Source: Mesostigma viride
Taxonomy: Eukaryota; Streptophyta; Mesostigmatophyceae; Mesostigmatales; Mesostigmataceae
Direction of reading: 5' to 3'
DNA length: 64,000 bases
Assembly (NCBI GenBank): GCA_009746045.1
Contig: RPFO01001851.1
Coordinates: 1-64,000, forward strand
Of the stretch, positions 10,377 through 21,916 are shown piece by piece. The stretch's first letter is position 1. Each line of letters begins with the position of its first letter. The notes beneath the pieces were generated by a model. That model did not search any database. It was not told the DNA's origin and saw nothing but the letters and a program-made list of their open reading frames with translations. A program made the translations under genes and the position numbers.

Positions 10377-13300
10377 ATAAAGACTGGCGAGAACCTAACG
10401 GCTGTGCTCGATGAAGAATACGAGTCGATGGTGGAGGACGGGGCGGTGGGTGGGGGTCTGATGAAATTATCACCAGTATGTAACCGCTCCTCCGAGTCCC
10501 TTTAACGCGGTCGAACTCGCAAACGCGGTCCATCAAGTCGTTTCAATCGGCAAATTCGCCACATTCGTCCATCTGCAGTGGGAGGCGGGGATAAAGAACT
10601 TAGACTCGAAGTATATCACGACCCAGTTTTCTAAAGATATCGTGTCTGACAAACTCAAGTCGATATGGTACAGTCAGCAGAACACGTACGAGGGGATGAT
10701 GCTCTGTCAGGTGGTCCTAAATTACGCACGTACCATGAGTCTTGAAGAAGTGAATGCCGTCGTAGACGCCACGTTTCGTCGTGATCGATGCACGCTTTAC
10801 TTGGCCCAGAACGGGGGGCAAAACAGTATTGTAATTCGACAGCTCGGGATATCCACAAAGACGTTTGTTGACAACAACGACATCAACAAGTGGCTCGGGT
10901 GGCATGGAAAACCGACGCCTGCCGCCCCGACAGTGGGCGGTTCAAAATGGGGAATAGAGAACAAAGTCACGTGGTCTGGGCTCGGTTTCGATATAGCTCC
11001 TAGCGGGACAAGCTCGACTACAGCGACAGGAAAGACGATCGAAGAGTGTGCTGAGATTTGCGGAAGGGACAATGCAAAGTGCGCAGGGTTCACCTGGAAG
11101 CCTAACCAAGATGTCGCAAACATCGGCGCTTGCTGGTTCAAGTCGGACGTGAAGACGAATCCGATACCGAGCTCGAACGTTTTCTTCACGTTGACGAACC
11201 CGAATTTTCGCAATACCGCCGCTGCAAGTACCCAAATCGGTCAAACTCTCAGTGGATTGGCGACGCTGGCCAAACAGCCCCGACAGCCCCGACACTTTCG
11301 AACCCGGAGAAGATGAACATTGTGCGTCAAATTTTTTCCAATGCTGCAAAGGACAACAATGCCAAGTTCAACGTGACTGGTGAAGACAACACTAAAGAGT
11401 GGTCTGCTGATACTATAGATGGGTACATAAAGAACGCTATTTACCCGGCGAACTTACTAATAATATAATCCCCCCTAACAATGCCTTTGTCACAACTTGG
11501 ATTGGGGATGGTGCCGCCGTTACAGGGTTCACGGTTAAGTGGAGGAGTAAAGATCACGGAAAACTGTATGAAACAACGCTGAATTCATCTCAGATTTCAA
11601 AATACTATACCCCTCCTATCGTTTCCACTGGTTCTTCCTCAAACTCTACGACTGGCTCTACCACTTCAACAAATCAAACCGCTTCTACAAATCCGGCAGT
11701 TACGTCCTCTAACACGACAGCAGCCGCGGTCGATATACGTCCTACTTACCCAGAGATCGCTGCGTTATGGGCGACGGACCAAGTTCACAACGCGATAAGC
11801 GCTGAATTAGAAAGGGTACAAAAGGGTGCGTGGAGAGAAGAGGATATGCAAAAAATATCCATCAGAACGGTTCGAAGGAGACTCTATGTCCAGAAACTCC
11901 TAACAACGCTCGGAAGAGGACTCTCGATGATGGATCTAGATGTAAACGGGTTGTTGCGGGGATACGTGTCTCGCGAGGCCCTGTCGGCGTTTTTAGACTG
12001 GTCGGCCTGGATCGACGCTGTTAAGAAACAACAAGTTCTAGCAGCTCTCGATCAAGAACTCTCTCTCGTAGAAAAATGGAACCAGGCGACAGGAGAAGCA
12101 TTCGCGGATGGAGTGCCGTTTCTAAGACCTCTTCGAGCCACGTTGCCCGTTTACACAGCGGGACAAGTCTCCGACCCGGTACTGCTGTCCATGTACGCGA
12201 GCTTTATAATGTCTTCTGCTCCTTATTCTGAGCGTGCTCTGGTCAGAACAAAAGCCGTATCGCTGCTTTACCCCGTTCCGAACTTGCCCCTCCTCCAACT
12301 TCTGAGACTTCCAATTCGAACTCCAACCCAGTGACAGGGACTGCTTCTACATCCTCCGTCGCCCCTGCGACTTTTGAAAACACAGTTTCGAAGATTGCCG
12401 GGTTTTGGAACGCGCAGGATGTTGAGTCTGCCATCAAGACCCATCACAGTTACGCAGAGAGTAACCCTTCGAACGCTTCCAAACTCGTCGAAGAGGTGAA
12501 AAAGTTGTCTCCGATGCTCGTTTGGTCAAAGGCTGTTTATGATAAACGCGGTTCGATCGGCAATATAGAAAGTAAGTATTTTGCGTCGGCATTCACAAAA
12601 TCCGCTGTTCTTTCGGAAGTAAACAAGTCGTATTGGATCGATCGCAGACCTCTGGACGCGACGTATATCCTGAATGCTGCAATGAAATATGCGGGAAGCG
12701 TGACCGAGTCGGAAGCCAACAATGTCGCCGATCCCGTGTTTCGTAGAGATCAGGCGACAAGGTTCATGTCCCTGCCCTCAAACTCGGGTGATGTGGAAAA
12801 GATGATCGAGATGTCCGTGAATACCAAAACGTTTACTTCGGCAGACGACGCAAGGAATTGGATACGTCAAGATGGAGCTTCCATCCGTTACAACGGCAAT
12901 ATTCGGTCAAAAACCCTTCTCAAGTGTGGGGCGTGTCAAACAACGTCACTTGGACGAGTTCCGGGTTCAACATTACCCCGGCGGGGTCGAGTTCCGACTC
13001 GATGACTGGGGTGACTCTGGAGGCATGCGCTGATGCTTGCTCTAAGGACAATGCCAAATGCGCTGGATTCACGTTTCGGCCTCTTCCTGTCGGTTCGCAA
13101 ACGGGCAATTGCTGGTTCAAGTCAGATATCGCAAGTAAAGCGATGCCGAGTTCGGGGCTTTTCTTTACTTTTTCAAACCCTGACTTTGGAAAAGGGCCTA
13201 CAGTTGACCCGATCACGACATCCGCTGGATCGACTAGTGCGACGAGTGGTACAGGATCGAGCTCAGGAACGTCTACATCCACGAGTACTAGTGGGACAAG

Positions 13301-13919
13301 TGGTACAGGATCGAGCACGGGAACGTCCACATCCGCGAGCACCGGTGCAGCAAGTGGTACAGGATCGAGCTCGGGAACGTCTACATCCACGAGTACTAGT
13401 GGGACAAGTGGTACAGGATCGAGCTCAGGAACGTCTACATCCACGAGTACCGGTGCGACAAGTGGTACAGGGTCGAGCACGGGAACGTCCACATCCGCGA
13501 GCACCGGTGCAGCAAGTGGTACGAGCTCGGGAACGTCCACATCCACGAGTTCGGAGTCAAATACGGGTAGCGGGACGACCACTGAAACGGCATCTACCTC
13601 GGGGACAACGACCGGGACGAACGCAAATACGGGTAACGGGACGACTACTGAAACGGCATCGACCACAGGAACGACGACTGTGACAAATACTTCGAGTCAA
13701 GGAACAACTCTCGACGCAACCACAGTCGCTCAATCGGCGCAGGCAGCGGTGGAGAAAAATCTCAACGACATGACGACCACTGATATACAAACAACTGAGA
13801 CAACGGAAAAGGAAAGTAAAGACAAAAAGGACGAGGAAGACAAACAAACAGGTTTGATCGTGATTTCGTCTCTGATCGGGGTCTTCATTCTAGTGATGTT
13901 CGTGCTAGCTGTGCGTTGA
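10377..13919 (+). pseudogene. PAN/apple-domain surface glycoprotein, two modules, frameshifted
   Basis: A large type I membrane protein read in pieces. Each of two paralogous modules (10500-11220 and 12360-13190) has an N-terminal helical part (shared SKY...F.K pattern), an ATFRRD/DPVFRRD segment, an NTKTF/STKTF segment and a PAN/apple-like Cys domain (CAEICGRDNAKCAGFT ... CWFKSD; CADACSKDNAKCAGFT ... CWFKSD). The second module is followed by a Ser/Thr/Gly repeat stalk (13220-13560) and ends with a KDKKDEEDK stretch and a C-terminal membrane helix (about 13850-13916). Frame changes lie near 10500, 11220-11300, 11455, 12270 and 12900. No in-frame nonsense codons break the pieces. PAN domains bind protein or carbohydrate, so a virion or cell-surface adhesin is likely. 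It could instead be two adjacent genes. Confidence 0.55.
13235..13555 (+). repeat. 54-bp coding minisatellite (Ser/Thr/Gly stalk)
   Basis: About five to six in-frame copies of a 54-bp (18-codon) unit containing AGTGGTACAGGATCGAGC, encoding SGTGSSSGTSTST-like sequence. The unit length is a multiple of three, so copy-number change keeps the frame. It forms a mucin-like stalk between the PAN domain and the membrane anchor. Confidence 0.8.
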
Positions 13920-13951
13920 TGAAACTTTTTCTGTGCAGGTTCTATAGTACG

Positions 13952-14271
13952 ATGAACGCCGGTAACACAATGTCGCGCGGGGTGACGGAGGACGAGCTAC
14001 GTAGGAAGATGAAGAGACAGCAGCGTCTTGCGAAGCCGAGTCGGGATTTGGCGTGGGGACTCTGATCGCAGTTGCCGTTGTGGCTGTTGCAGTCGCGTAC
14101 TTTATTTTCTTTAGCTCTTCCTCAAAGGGTGAACCAGACGCGGGATCAAAGGGATGGAGTTTAACACCGAATCCGTCCAGAATACGGAAGCGGAGGCCAC
14201 ACAGCGGCTCAGATGGGGGTCCACCTCCGCCCAGCTACGACCAGACTTTCGCGAGCTTCATTAATAGCTAA
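13952..14271 (+). pseudogene. small membrane protein with one frameshift
   Basis: The ATG at 13952 opens a basic N-terminus (MSRGVTEDELRRKMKRQQ) that stops shortly after 14050. The next frame carries a strong hydrophobic helix (TLIAVAVVAVAVAYFIFF) and a Pro/Ser-rich tail ending at 14271. The two halves read naturally as one single-pass membrane protein of about 105 residues with a one-base shift near 14045. No family is recognised. It lies just downstream of the PAN-domain protein on the same strand. Confidence 0.45.
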
Positions 14272-14285
14272 AGGAATAATGTAAA

Positions 14286-14688
14286 ATGGCAAGCGCAAGT
14301 GGTGCAGCGGGTATTGCAAGATTTGCAACACTAGGAAGATCGCCTCCGCTGCTGGAAGGGCCGCGAGTAATGCGGGTCGTAGCGCTCGTGGCGCTACAGG
14401 TGCCGGAAAGGTCGCTTCGAAGGCAGGGGAGTCTTCGAAGATTGCGGAAGGGACCGCGTCGGGTTTAGAACTTGTTGCGGGCGGCGTTTTGTCCGCCGCT
14501 GGAATGTTCTTGGGCGAAAAGCTTTGAACGCCGTGATCGAAAACGACGAAGATATGAAGGATGGCGGAGAGGCGACAACGAACGCTTCTTCGGGATCGTT
14601 GTTTGTAATAGTCGTCGCGGGATTCTTCGTAGTGGTGCTGATTCTTTTGATATGGCTGATGGTACGACGGAGAAAATCGAGCGAGTAA
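14286..14688 (+). pseudogene. small membrane protein, two frameshifts
   Basis: The start ATGGCAAGCG at 14286 leads into an Ala/Gly/Ser-rich region (KIASAAGRAASNAGRSARG in the next frame). A further frame gives an acidic linker and a strong membrane helix (SLFVIVVAGFFVVVLILLIWLMV) followed by RRRKSSE and a stop at 14688. Shifts lie near 14335 and 14520. The reconstructed order (Ala-rich domain, linker, membrane helix, basic tail) resembles a minor virion membrane protein. No homologue is recognised. Confidence 0.45.
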
Positions 14689-14719
14689 AACTTTCCTTTC
14701 CTATTATAGAAATGCTGTA

Positions 14720-15142
14720 ATGCCCACAGTTGGACTGAGATGGCCACAGTTGGAAAAAAAATTAGCTGCACAAAAAAAACCCGTTAATCACGAAGACATC
14801 CGTTTAGAAGAAAAAAAGAGACCAGATGACAACGAGGACGCTCCATCTGCAAATCCGAGAGCGGACGAGGCCGCGGACGTCTCCGCGAAGACCGGCATCG
14901 AGAAGGCGAAACACTATTCCGCCTTAGCCGGGAAGGCGGTAGTCGGCGGAATAGCCACGGTCGGAGGATTCTTTGTTTTTGATAAACTTGTGAGCTTGTT
15001 TTCCAACTCAGACTCCACTGAAGAAGAAACTACGACAGAAAATTCAAGAGGCTTGAACATATTTTATGGAATTTCAATTATAATCATTTTACTCGTAATC
15101 ATTTTCCTGTTCTACAAATATTTCACTCGCTCGTCTACTTAA
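14720..15142 (+). CDS. membrane protein, 140 aa, unknown
   Basis: An intact 140-residue protein. The N-terminal third is charged (KKRPDDNEDAPS), followed by a Gly/Ala-rich amphipathic stretch (AGKAVVGGIATVGGFFVF) and a strong C-terminal membrane helix (IFYGISIIIILLVIIFLFYKYF). It is the first undamaged gene after the broken glycoprotein cluster. Its end overlaps the convergent RNR gene by 8 bases. The similar layout suggests it belongs to the same group of small membrane proteins as its two left neighbours. Confidence 0.7.
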   Translation: MPTVGLRWPQLEKKLAAQKKPVNHEDIRLEEKKRPDDNEDAPSANPRADEAADVSAKTGIEKAKHYSALAGKAVVGGIATVGGFFVFDKLVSLFSNSDSTEEETTTENSRGLNIFYGISIIIILLVIIFLFYKYFTRSST

Positions 15143-17168
15143 CAGGGCATGCTCCATTCGGACAATCGGAGGAAAACATGTCCTCGTAGGACATGATCCC
15201 CGAGTATGATACGGGGCGCAAAGATGCCACATAGGACTCGAACTTCGTCTTGGTCACCACTTCCTGTGGGAGATATGCGTACCCGAGATCGGCCGCGTTC
15301 TTCGTCGGATCGCACCTCAAAAGGAACGAAACCCCGACGTACTCGTCCCAGTGCCGGTCTAGCCAGTCCAGGATGGACGGGATCTCGCTCGGGTCATACG
15401 AAATCGTGCAGCTGACGTTCTGCTCGCAGAAACTGTCCATGACCTCACGATATCTCTCGAGCTGATCGACGGCAGTCTCGACGTTCACCTCGACCTCCTC
15501 CACAGTCCCGTCCTTGCGAGTCACCGTCTTTTTGACGAAAGGGACGTTGTCGAAAGAAACTGGGAAAGTCACCAACACCGATTCAGGCTCGAAAGGTTTG
15601 TCGATGACGCGGTATCCCGCTTCCAAAAACCGCCGGACAAGCTCGTCGTGCTTCGAAAACGTGACGTTGTTGAAAACGTACTTCCCAAGCGGCTTGTGGA
15701 TGCCTTCTGGGACCTCTCCCCACTCCTTGGTGGACATGATCTTGGAAAGCGTCCCGCTCGGCTTGATGCACGTGACGTTCTTGGGTAGAGGGCGGTGGAG
15801 TTCCATGGCCATCGAGTAGGCTGCCGTCACGATGATGTTGCGCATCCTCCTGAAATCGTACGACTGAAGGTCAGGCCTCGTGACGATCCCCGTCAGACCC
15901 ACTCCGCAGAGGTGCAGAAAGCCGTTGTTGAGATGCCACGCCTCTTGCAGAATCTCGTCCTGCAAGTTGACGCACGTCTGGCGGTAGTTCATCCTAGCCG
16001 TGAGGTATAACGACCGCTCGAGGTTTCCCTTGTCGCACGCGCGAAACGCAGCGAGGTTGACTTCGGAAAGGTTGCAGAAAGACTTGTTGCCTAACAGGAT
16101 CTCGGAACATGGATTCACGCCCGCACACCACGGTGCGCGACGGAGAGCGGTCTCCATGTTGATGAGCCCCGGCTCGCTGCCACCCGACTCGAGCATGATG
16201 TCGAAAATCTCGACGAGCTGATCGGTAGTTGGCTTCGAGTAGAACACGAGACTGTTGTTAGACTGCTGCCTGTGCGGATTATCCTTCCAGAACTCCTTCT
16301 TCGCATACGCGAATTCGCGCCATTCAGGAGACCCGTACTTGATAAGAGCGATCTCCGCCGAACGACGACTGCTCAAGATCGTTCCGATGTGGTTCACGAT
16401 GTCGACAATGTCCATTTTCGTCAACAGCTGGTCGGAACGCTTGGACAGAAGTCGGGCGATCTTTTCGAACGCGGTGGCAATCTGCGCGTCTCCGCTCGAT
16501 GTCCATGCGTACCCGGACAGCCTCTCTCCGGCTGGTCGGATCTCGCTGAAGTCGAGAATGAGCGTCTTGGCAGGGAACTTGCCCGCAAGGAGTTTGCCTA
16601 CGCTTTTTGCCCAAGCGATAGCTGAATCCCCGACGCTGATCGTCCAAACCTTCGACTCGCTGTCGAACGTCTCTTTGTTGATCTCTCGCCCTCCCTTAGT
16701 CGTGCGTTTGGACCGAATCACCTGCACGTCGTCGATAGCGTTTGCAAACCCGTTGAGCGTTCCGGTAATGGGTGCGAATCCGACTCCGCATCCTTGGAGC
16801 AAAAGCCAGGTCACGTCCACGACGTCGTAGACCGTCTCGATGTTTGTGAATGCGCAGTTGAACATTGAGGACTCTCTTCGCCGAGAAAGTTCGGTGCCGC
16901 CGAGCCAGAGCGTGCGACCAGCAGGTGCCACACGGCGAGAAAGAATGAGAGAGCGAACCTCTTCGAGCTCCGCTTCCTCTTGTGCAGTAAGGTTTTCGCC
17001 TTTGGCTCGCACCCACAGCCATCGCTGATGGGACATGACGCGGTCGACGACCTGCTGCCATGTCTCGAGACCCTTTCCTCCCTGGTCGAGTGGGCGGTGG
17101 TAGGTACGTAGGGCGATTGCCATCGCCCTATCCGTAGGAGTGGTGTCCATGGCCGCGGGTGCTTGCAT
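15135..17168 (-). CDS. class II (adenosylcobalamin-dependent) ribonucleoside-triphosphate reductase
   Basis: 677 residues, close to the monomeric class II enzymes of Lactobacillus and Euglena. It reduces ribonucleoside triphosphates to deoxy forms using a cobalamin-derived thiyl radical, supplying DNA precursors. Expected residues are present: Cys105 (SMFNCAF) and Cys365 (FCNLSEVN) as the disulphide pair, Cys354 and Glu356 in NPCSE for the radical and acid functions, and a C-terminal CPNGAC pair (669/674) for re-reduction. The frame is undamaged although genes on both sides are broken. The start could be 17168 or the second ATG at 17150. Most giant viruses encode class I RNR, so this is unusual. 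No separate activase or small subunit is needed or seen. Confidence 0.92.
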   Translation of the reverse strand: MQAPAAMDTTPTDRAMAIALRTYHRPLDQGGKGLETWQQVVDRVMSHQRWLWVRAKGENLTAQEEAELEEVRSLILSRRVAPAGRTLWLGGTELSRRRESSMFNCAFTNIETVYDVVDVTWLLLQGCGVGFAPITGTLNGFANAIDDVQVIRSKRTTKGGREINKETFDSESKVWTISVGDSAIAWAKSVGKLLAGKFPAKTLILDFSEIRPAGERLSGYAWTSSGDAQIATAFEKIARLLSKRSDQLLTKMDIVDIVNHIGTILSSRRSAEIALIKYGSPEWREFAYAKKEFWKDNPHRQQSNNSLVFYSKPTTDQLVEIFDIMLESGGSEPGLINMETALRRAPWCAGVNPCSEILLGNKSFCNLSEVNLAAFRACDKGNLERSLYLTARMNYRQTCVNLQDEILQEAWHLNNGFLHLCGVGLTGIVTRPDLQSYDFRRMRNIIVTAAYSMAMELHRPLPKNVTCIKPSGTLSKIMSTKEWGEVPEGIHKPLGKYVFNNVTFSKHDELVRRFLEAGYRVIDKPFEPESVLVTFPVSFDNVPFVKKTVTRKDGTVEEVEVNVETAVDQLERYREVMDSFCEQNVSCTISYDPSEIPSILDWLDRHWDEYVGVSFLLRCDPTKNAADLGYAYLPQEVVTKTKFESYVASLRPVSYSGIMSYEDMFSSDCPNGACPVK

Positions 17169-17209
17169 GCCTCGTGAAGAGAAGAGACTTTTATCGTTGC
17201 CGGATAACC

Positions 17210-18079
17210 TTACATGCGAGATCCGGAGAACTGAATGACGACGCCGATTTCGTTGCCGTCGGAATCATAACCGCCTATGGTGACGTAGAAGGAGTCGCCC
17301 GATGCAAAAGTTTGAGCGTTTAGGAGTTTTTTTGAGCCCACGACGGCAAATTTGCCGTTCAACAGAATCTTAGACGAGTCAGAAATCGAAACCGTGTCAG
17401 AAAGAACAATCTGTCCGTTTAAAGCGTTGTGTACGGTAATCAAGAACTGATGGTTTGCTAACGGTTTTGAAGGCACGTTGTTTGCGCTTACGGCGATTGT
17501 GTCTATGGCAGCGGAAAACGGAAAAGCCGGCAACAGAATATTTTGAGAACCCGATCCCGTGACAGCGGTCACTGTCGTGGACCCGTCGAGTTGTGAACCA
17601 GAGTAGTGAAATACCTCAGTGGCGACTGGAGTGAACACGTTCGCGTTCACCCATTTGCCGTTCAAGAAATTCAGAACTTGTCCGGTCTGAGGGTTGTTAA
17701 TTTCCACGTCTGAAATGCCTTCAAGCACGCTAGGAGTGAGACTATCTATGTACGCTTTGTTAACCGCGTCGTACGGAGTTAGAGGCGGGGATTGGACCAT
17801 AACTTTGCCGCCTTCCGATATTGTTAACGAGCGACCAGGGGATAGCAACACGTCCCGATGGAACACAAATGTGCCAAGGGGTGCTGCCATAGAAGGCCCT
17901 TGCGAAAAATCTGTCGAAAAGTTTTGGATGTCTTCATAAGCCCCCACTGCAGAATATCTACGTATGGATAGATTCTGGTTATCAACCGTGATTTGAAATT
18001 CGCCCACTTCGGGACCTAACGCGACATCGTTTACTAACATCAACGACCGGGTGCGAAGGGTCCCGGACGTGGTCGTCAT
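17210..18079 (-). CDS. fibre-like structural protein
   Basis: 289 residues from the ATG at 18079 (a longer frame to 18136 lacks a good reason to be used). The N-terminal part (about 110 residues) ends in PPLTPYDAVNKAYIDS, resembling the NKAYVD motif of phage tail-fibre and collar proteins, and parallels the N-terminus of the neighbouring LamG gene (HLVPKAYADL). The rest is beta-rich (SDTVSISDSSKILLNGKF; FYVTIGGYDSDGNEIG). It starts 38 bases after the end of the LamG gene on the same strand, suggesting co-expression. Probably a short fibre or attachment protein sharing an anchor with its long neighbour. Confidence 0.55.
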   Translation of the reverse strand: MTTTSGTLRTRSLMLVNDVALGPEVGEFQITVDNQNLSIRRYSAVGAYEDIQNFSTDFSQGPSMAAPLGTFVFHRDVLLSPGRSLTISEGGKVMVQSPPLTPYDAVNKAYIDSLTPSVLEGISDVEINNPQTGQVLNFLNGKWVNANVFTPVATEVFHYSGSQLDGSTTVTAVTGSGSQNILLPAFPFSAAIDTIAVSANNVPSKPLANHQFLITVHNALNGQIVLSDTVSISDSSKILLNGKFAVVGSKKLLNAQTFASGDSFYVTIGGYDSDGNEIGVVIQFSGSRM

Positions 18080-21000
18080 TTTTGCGTAATCATCAATTAG
18101 ATTCCATAAAAAAATAATTACGAAATAGACCCGCAAAAACGGACTGAACCTACGGTAGAGATGCTAGCAAACACGAAACGAACAGGGCCGGAGAAATCGG
18201 CAGGATGGTTGTACTCGAGAGATGTGGAACCGGTCCCTCCGCTCGCAGCTGCTGTTGTCGGAGATGACATGGAGTGCATTTCGGAGACGCGGTACGGCCT
18301 GTCTTTGCCCGTAGAAATATACTGCCTTATTTGACTGCCCGATCTTTGAAACGCTACAAAAAAGGACTCGCCGGCCATAGGAACGCGAAGTCCAGTGCTT
18401 TCGATGGACACGAGGTTGCGTTGATATCCTTGACCTCTTGCGTGGTAGAATTTACCAACTCCGCTAGCCGGTAAAAACGAGGCGAGGCCCAGTCGCTCGC
18501 CGGTTCCGTAATTAAGGTACCTCCCAAACACATTAAGGTTCGGGTCAGTGACGGTAAGAACGTTGTCGTACAAAAACGGCCTAGCAGAGTCGTCCACCAT
18601 CACGACGCCCGTGTTGATGTCCAAGGGCCGAACTCCGGACTGCTGGTATTGAAACAAGACGGCAAAGTCGACGCCAGTGTTGAAACGAATGTCCGTGAAC
18701 ACGCACATGCGAGAATGTGCTTCCTCCAAACCCTTGATGGAGTAATAACTTCCGTTGAGCGTGAACAGATCGTCGGCGGAATTATCGGGCCCGAACTCAA
18801 TCGTGTCTACCGCTGAACCCCCCAAAACCGTGGTTTGGTCCCACGTAGGGTGAATAATGCCAAATGTTGATCTCGCCGAATCGTCTCCAGAAAACGCGTA
18901 CCACGAATAACCAGAGGGAACCGGAAACTTTGAAACCGTACGTGTCGTGATTTTTGAGCCAATAGGGAGACTTGCAAACAACCAATAGGTCTTCAAAGGT
19001 GTGAGGCTTGATCCACCCGTTCCATCCGCAGGGTTTCCAGAGTTGTCCCACGTGCCATTTCGTCCGATCCATATTTTAGCGTCCGTATCGATAGCAAACA
19101 TGTACGTCCCGTTTGCTGTGATGGAAGGCGTTACAGCGATGCTTTGGCCAGCCCCGTCAAACCTGTCTACTCCAAGCGTGAGGCCCCCGTGGTAACCCCT
19201 GTAACATCGAACTCGAAATAGAAACGGCCGTTGGGCAGAAAATCGCGCATATACACTCTTGCAGAGTTCCCGATGCCGTTTTCCCGTGCGGAAAGGCCGT
19301 TGTCGAGGAACGACACGCCGTTAAGATTGGAAGCCGAAACTGTGCCAGAGTTCATCACGTGAGTCCCATCCTCGTCCCAAGCATGGCTGCCGGGTATGTG
19401 GCCGTGAACACGGATTAAATCCCTGCCCGAGCCCGACGATGTGTAGGGGTCGTTCATCGCAAGAGCGAGGCGGAGAGGACGAAGCGATCCGAACACGCCC
19501 AGACATAAAACAATGTCGTCGATTTCAAACGAAGGTGATGTCCACACCCCGTCCCGTCCTCCGATGAAAAGGGAAGGGAGAGAAGGGAGATTAGGACTGT
19601 TTATCGTTACCGACGACCCCTGAATCCCGTCAACGGCGACTCGGATTGTTGACAATAAACCGTCTGTCTCGAAGGTAACAACGAGGTAGTGCAGGTTTCC
19701 GTCAGCCAAGGTGACGCCACCTGGAAGAGAAAGCAACACGTTGGAACCTTGTGGCGATCCAATCCCGTTTTTACGAGCGTGGATCGTTAGCGAGGAAGAT
19801 GATGACAAAGAAATCTGGTAGAAATTCGCAGCGTCCCCGTAACCGATGACTGCCCCAGTTCCCGTTGTCTTTAGTCGAAAACCGATCGAAAATGGACTTT
19901 CGTTGTTGGGAAACGTCCCTGGCAGACTTGCGTACGCTCCGGACGAAGAGGAAGCCGCAATCTGTAGCATGTTATTTGCGAATAAGGAAGGTGGCACAGG
20001 GACGATAGTTGCTCGCCCTCCCGACCCGTTGTTCAGGCCAGATCCGTTTGAAAACGACCATCGGCCTAGAACTTCGCCTCCCAGGAGACCTGACTCGTCA
20101 GGATCGGTCCACGTTCCCAAGGAAAAACAATTTTGAGTCGAAATTCTCGTCATCTGCGACAAATCGCGCGGTCGTTTTGTCCCTGCGCTCAGGTACATCC
20201 TCCAATGGCCCCAAACGTCTCTTGTCGATGCTAACCAATATTTGCTGCGTTCGGAAAAGTTTTCGTTGAAACGCAGACCAGACAAGGGGTCAAATGATCC
20301 CGTGTAAACACCTGCGCGATTGTTAAGCCCGACTGAAGTGTCCATAAAGAAAAACGATGCAATCGACGGGTTGTAAGCCTTAGAAAGATCTAGGGCGTCC
20401 AATACTTGGTTGTTGGTAAGACTCTGGTTCCAAAACCGCACGTTATCCCAGTTTGCCTGGTCGCAGGTCGGAAAGCGTGCGTTCGTTCCAAGGGTAAGCG
20501 TTTTGGTCGTCAAGGTTTCGACACTTAGCGATGGTGCATTGCTCAAGGTCTTGAGCTCGCCGTCCACGTACATTTTGAAAAGCGAGTTGTTGTTCGTCGA
20601 ATCTGTGGTCCTGGTAACGAGAATGCGATACATCTGATTCGCATTAAGCGTAAGATTGTCGCTTGTCGCAACTTGCGCAGAAGATGAAGATAGATACACT
20701 TTTCCGGTCGAGTCGACGTTTAAAAAGTAGCACGAGGTAGAAGGATTCCCAATGCCCAAATGCACGTTCCTCGATTCGCAGATGCGGTTAGAGTAAACTC
20801 GACGCCAATCGAAAACGGGTTCGTACCGCCCGAAAACCCGTCTGAAAGAGCAACGCTTGCGTATTGGGTGTTCCCGCCCTTGTCCTCGGGCATTTGAAGA
20901 AGGTTAGAAGCGTAGAAAGGCGCAGGGGAAAGCGTTAGAGAGTAACCGGACACTGTCCCTGTATTTGCCCCCGACGCACTGTTGAAAGTCCACAGAGCTT

Positions 21001-21916
21001 GCGAAAGCGGAGACGCGGTTTGAGTGTAAATGTGATCCACGTCCTTCTGCGTCACTTCAGTGTTCAAGAAACGGACGTTGTCCCACCGCGCCTGATTAGC
21101 CAGCCGGAAACGAGCGTTTGTACCGATTCGAAAGTCTTTCGTTGCGAGATTGTGACGGATTAGGAGAGGTGAGGTCTTCAAAGTCTTCGGCGCGCCGTTG
21201 ATCCACAATTTAAACAGCGAGTTATTCGTTGACGAGTCGGATGTCCGGCTTACAACAATGTTGTAAGTTGTGGAAACCAAAAACGAGTAGTCGTCCGAAG
21301 TAGCGACTTGATTCGTATCGTCGCACACTAGAAGTTTTCCCGTAGAGTCGACAAGCAGGTAGTGACATGCAGTCCCCGTCCCCGGCTGGCCGTATGACCA
21401 GATGCATGTGTAAGGGTGCGAGGTACTAAGAAGCGTAAAGTCCACGGCAACCGTGAACACAGACGACGAGAACTCGGTCCCGAGAGTAACAGTTGCGAAT
21501 TTTGAATTCCCGCCAAGATCTTCAGGGATGGCAAGTGATCCAGATGCGGCGCTAGTTGTCTGCGAAAGAGTCAGTGCGCTGCCGGTTGCCGAACCCGTGT
21601 TTGCGCCGTTGAAAGCATCAAAACTCCATCGCCCGATAGGGCTTATTTGAATACCGGGAGTTCCCAGTCCGAGCATCGAGTTCACCATCGACTGTGTGAA
21701 CGCCGTGTTGAAGTAACGAATGTTGTCCCAACGACAAGGGTGGCAAGAACTATATCTTGCGTTGGTACCGAGGCGAAACACTTTGTTCGTGATATCAGAA
21801 TACTTGATCGTCTGAAACCCGTACGTCGTAGATCCTGTGTTCAGCGTCTTCTGCACCCCGTCAACCCAAAGTCGAATGAGAGTGTTGTTGTTGGTTGCGT
21901 CCGAGGTTCTCGACAC

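Noticed and set aside
13235-13555. Regular 54-bp repeats as a CRISPR array
   Set aside because: There are no unique spacers; the repeats are contiguous, in frame and part of a Ser/Thr-rich protein.
17210-18079. NKAYIDS motif as evidence of a prophage
   Set aside because: All other genes and the retroelements are eukaryotic-virus or eukaryote-like; the motif alone does not indicate a bacterial genome.
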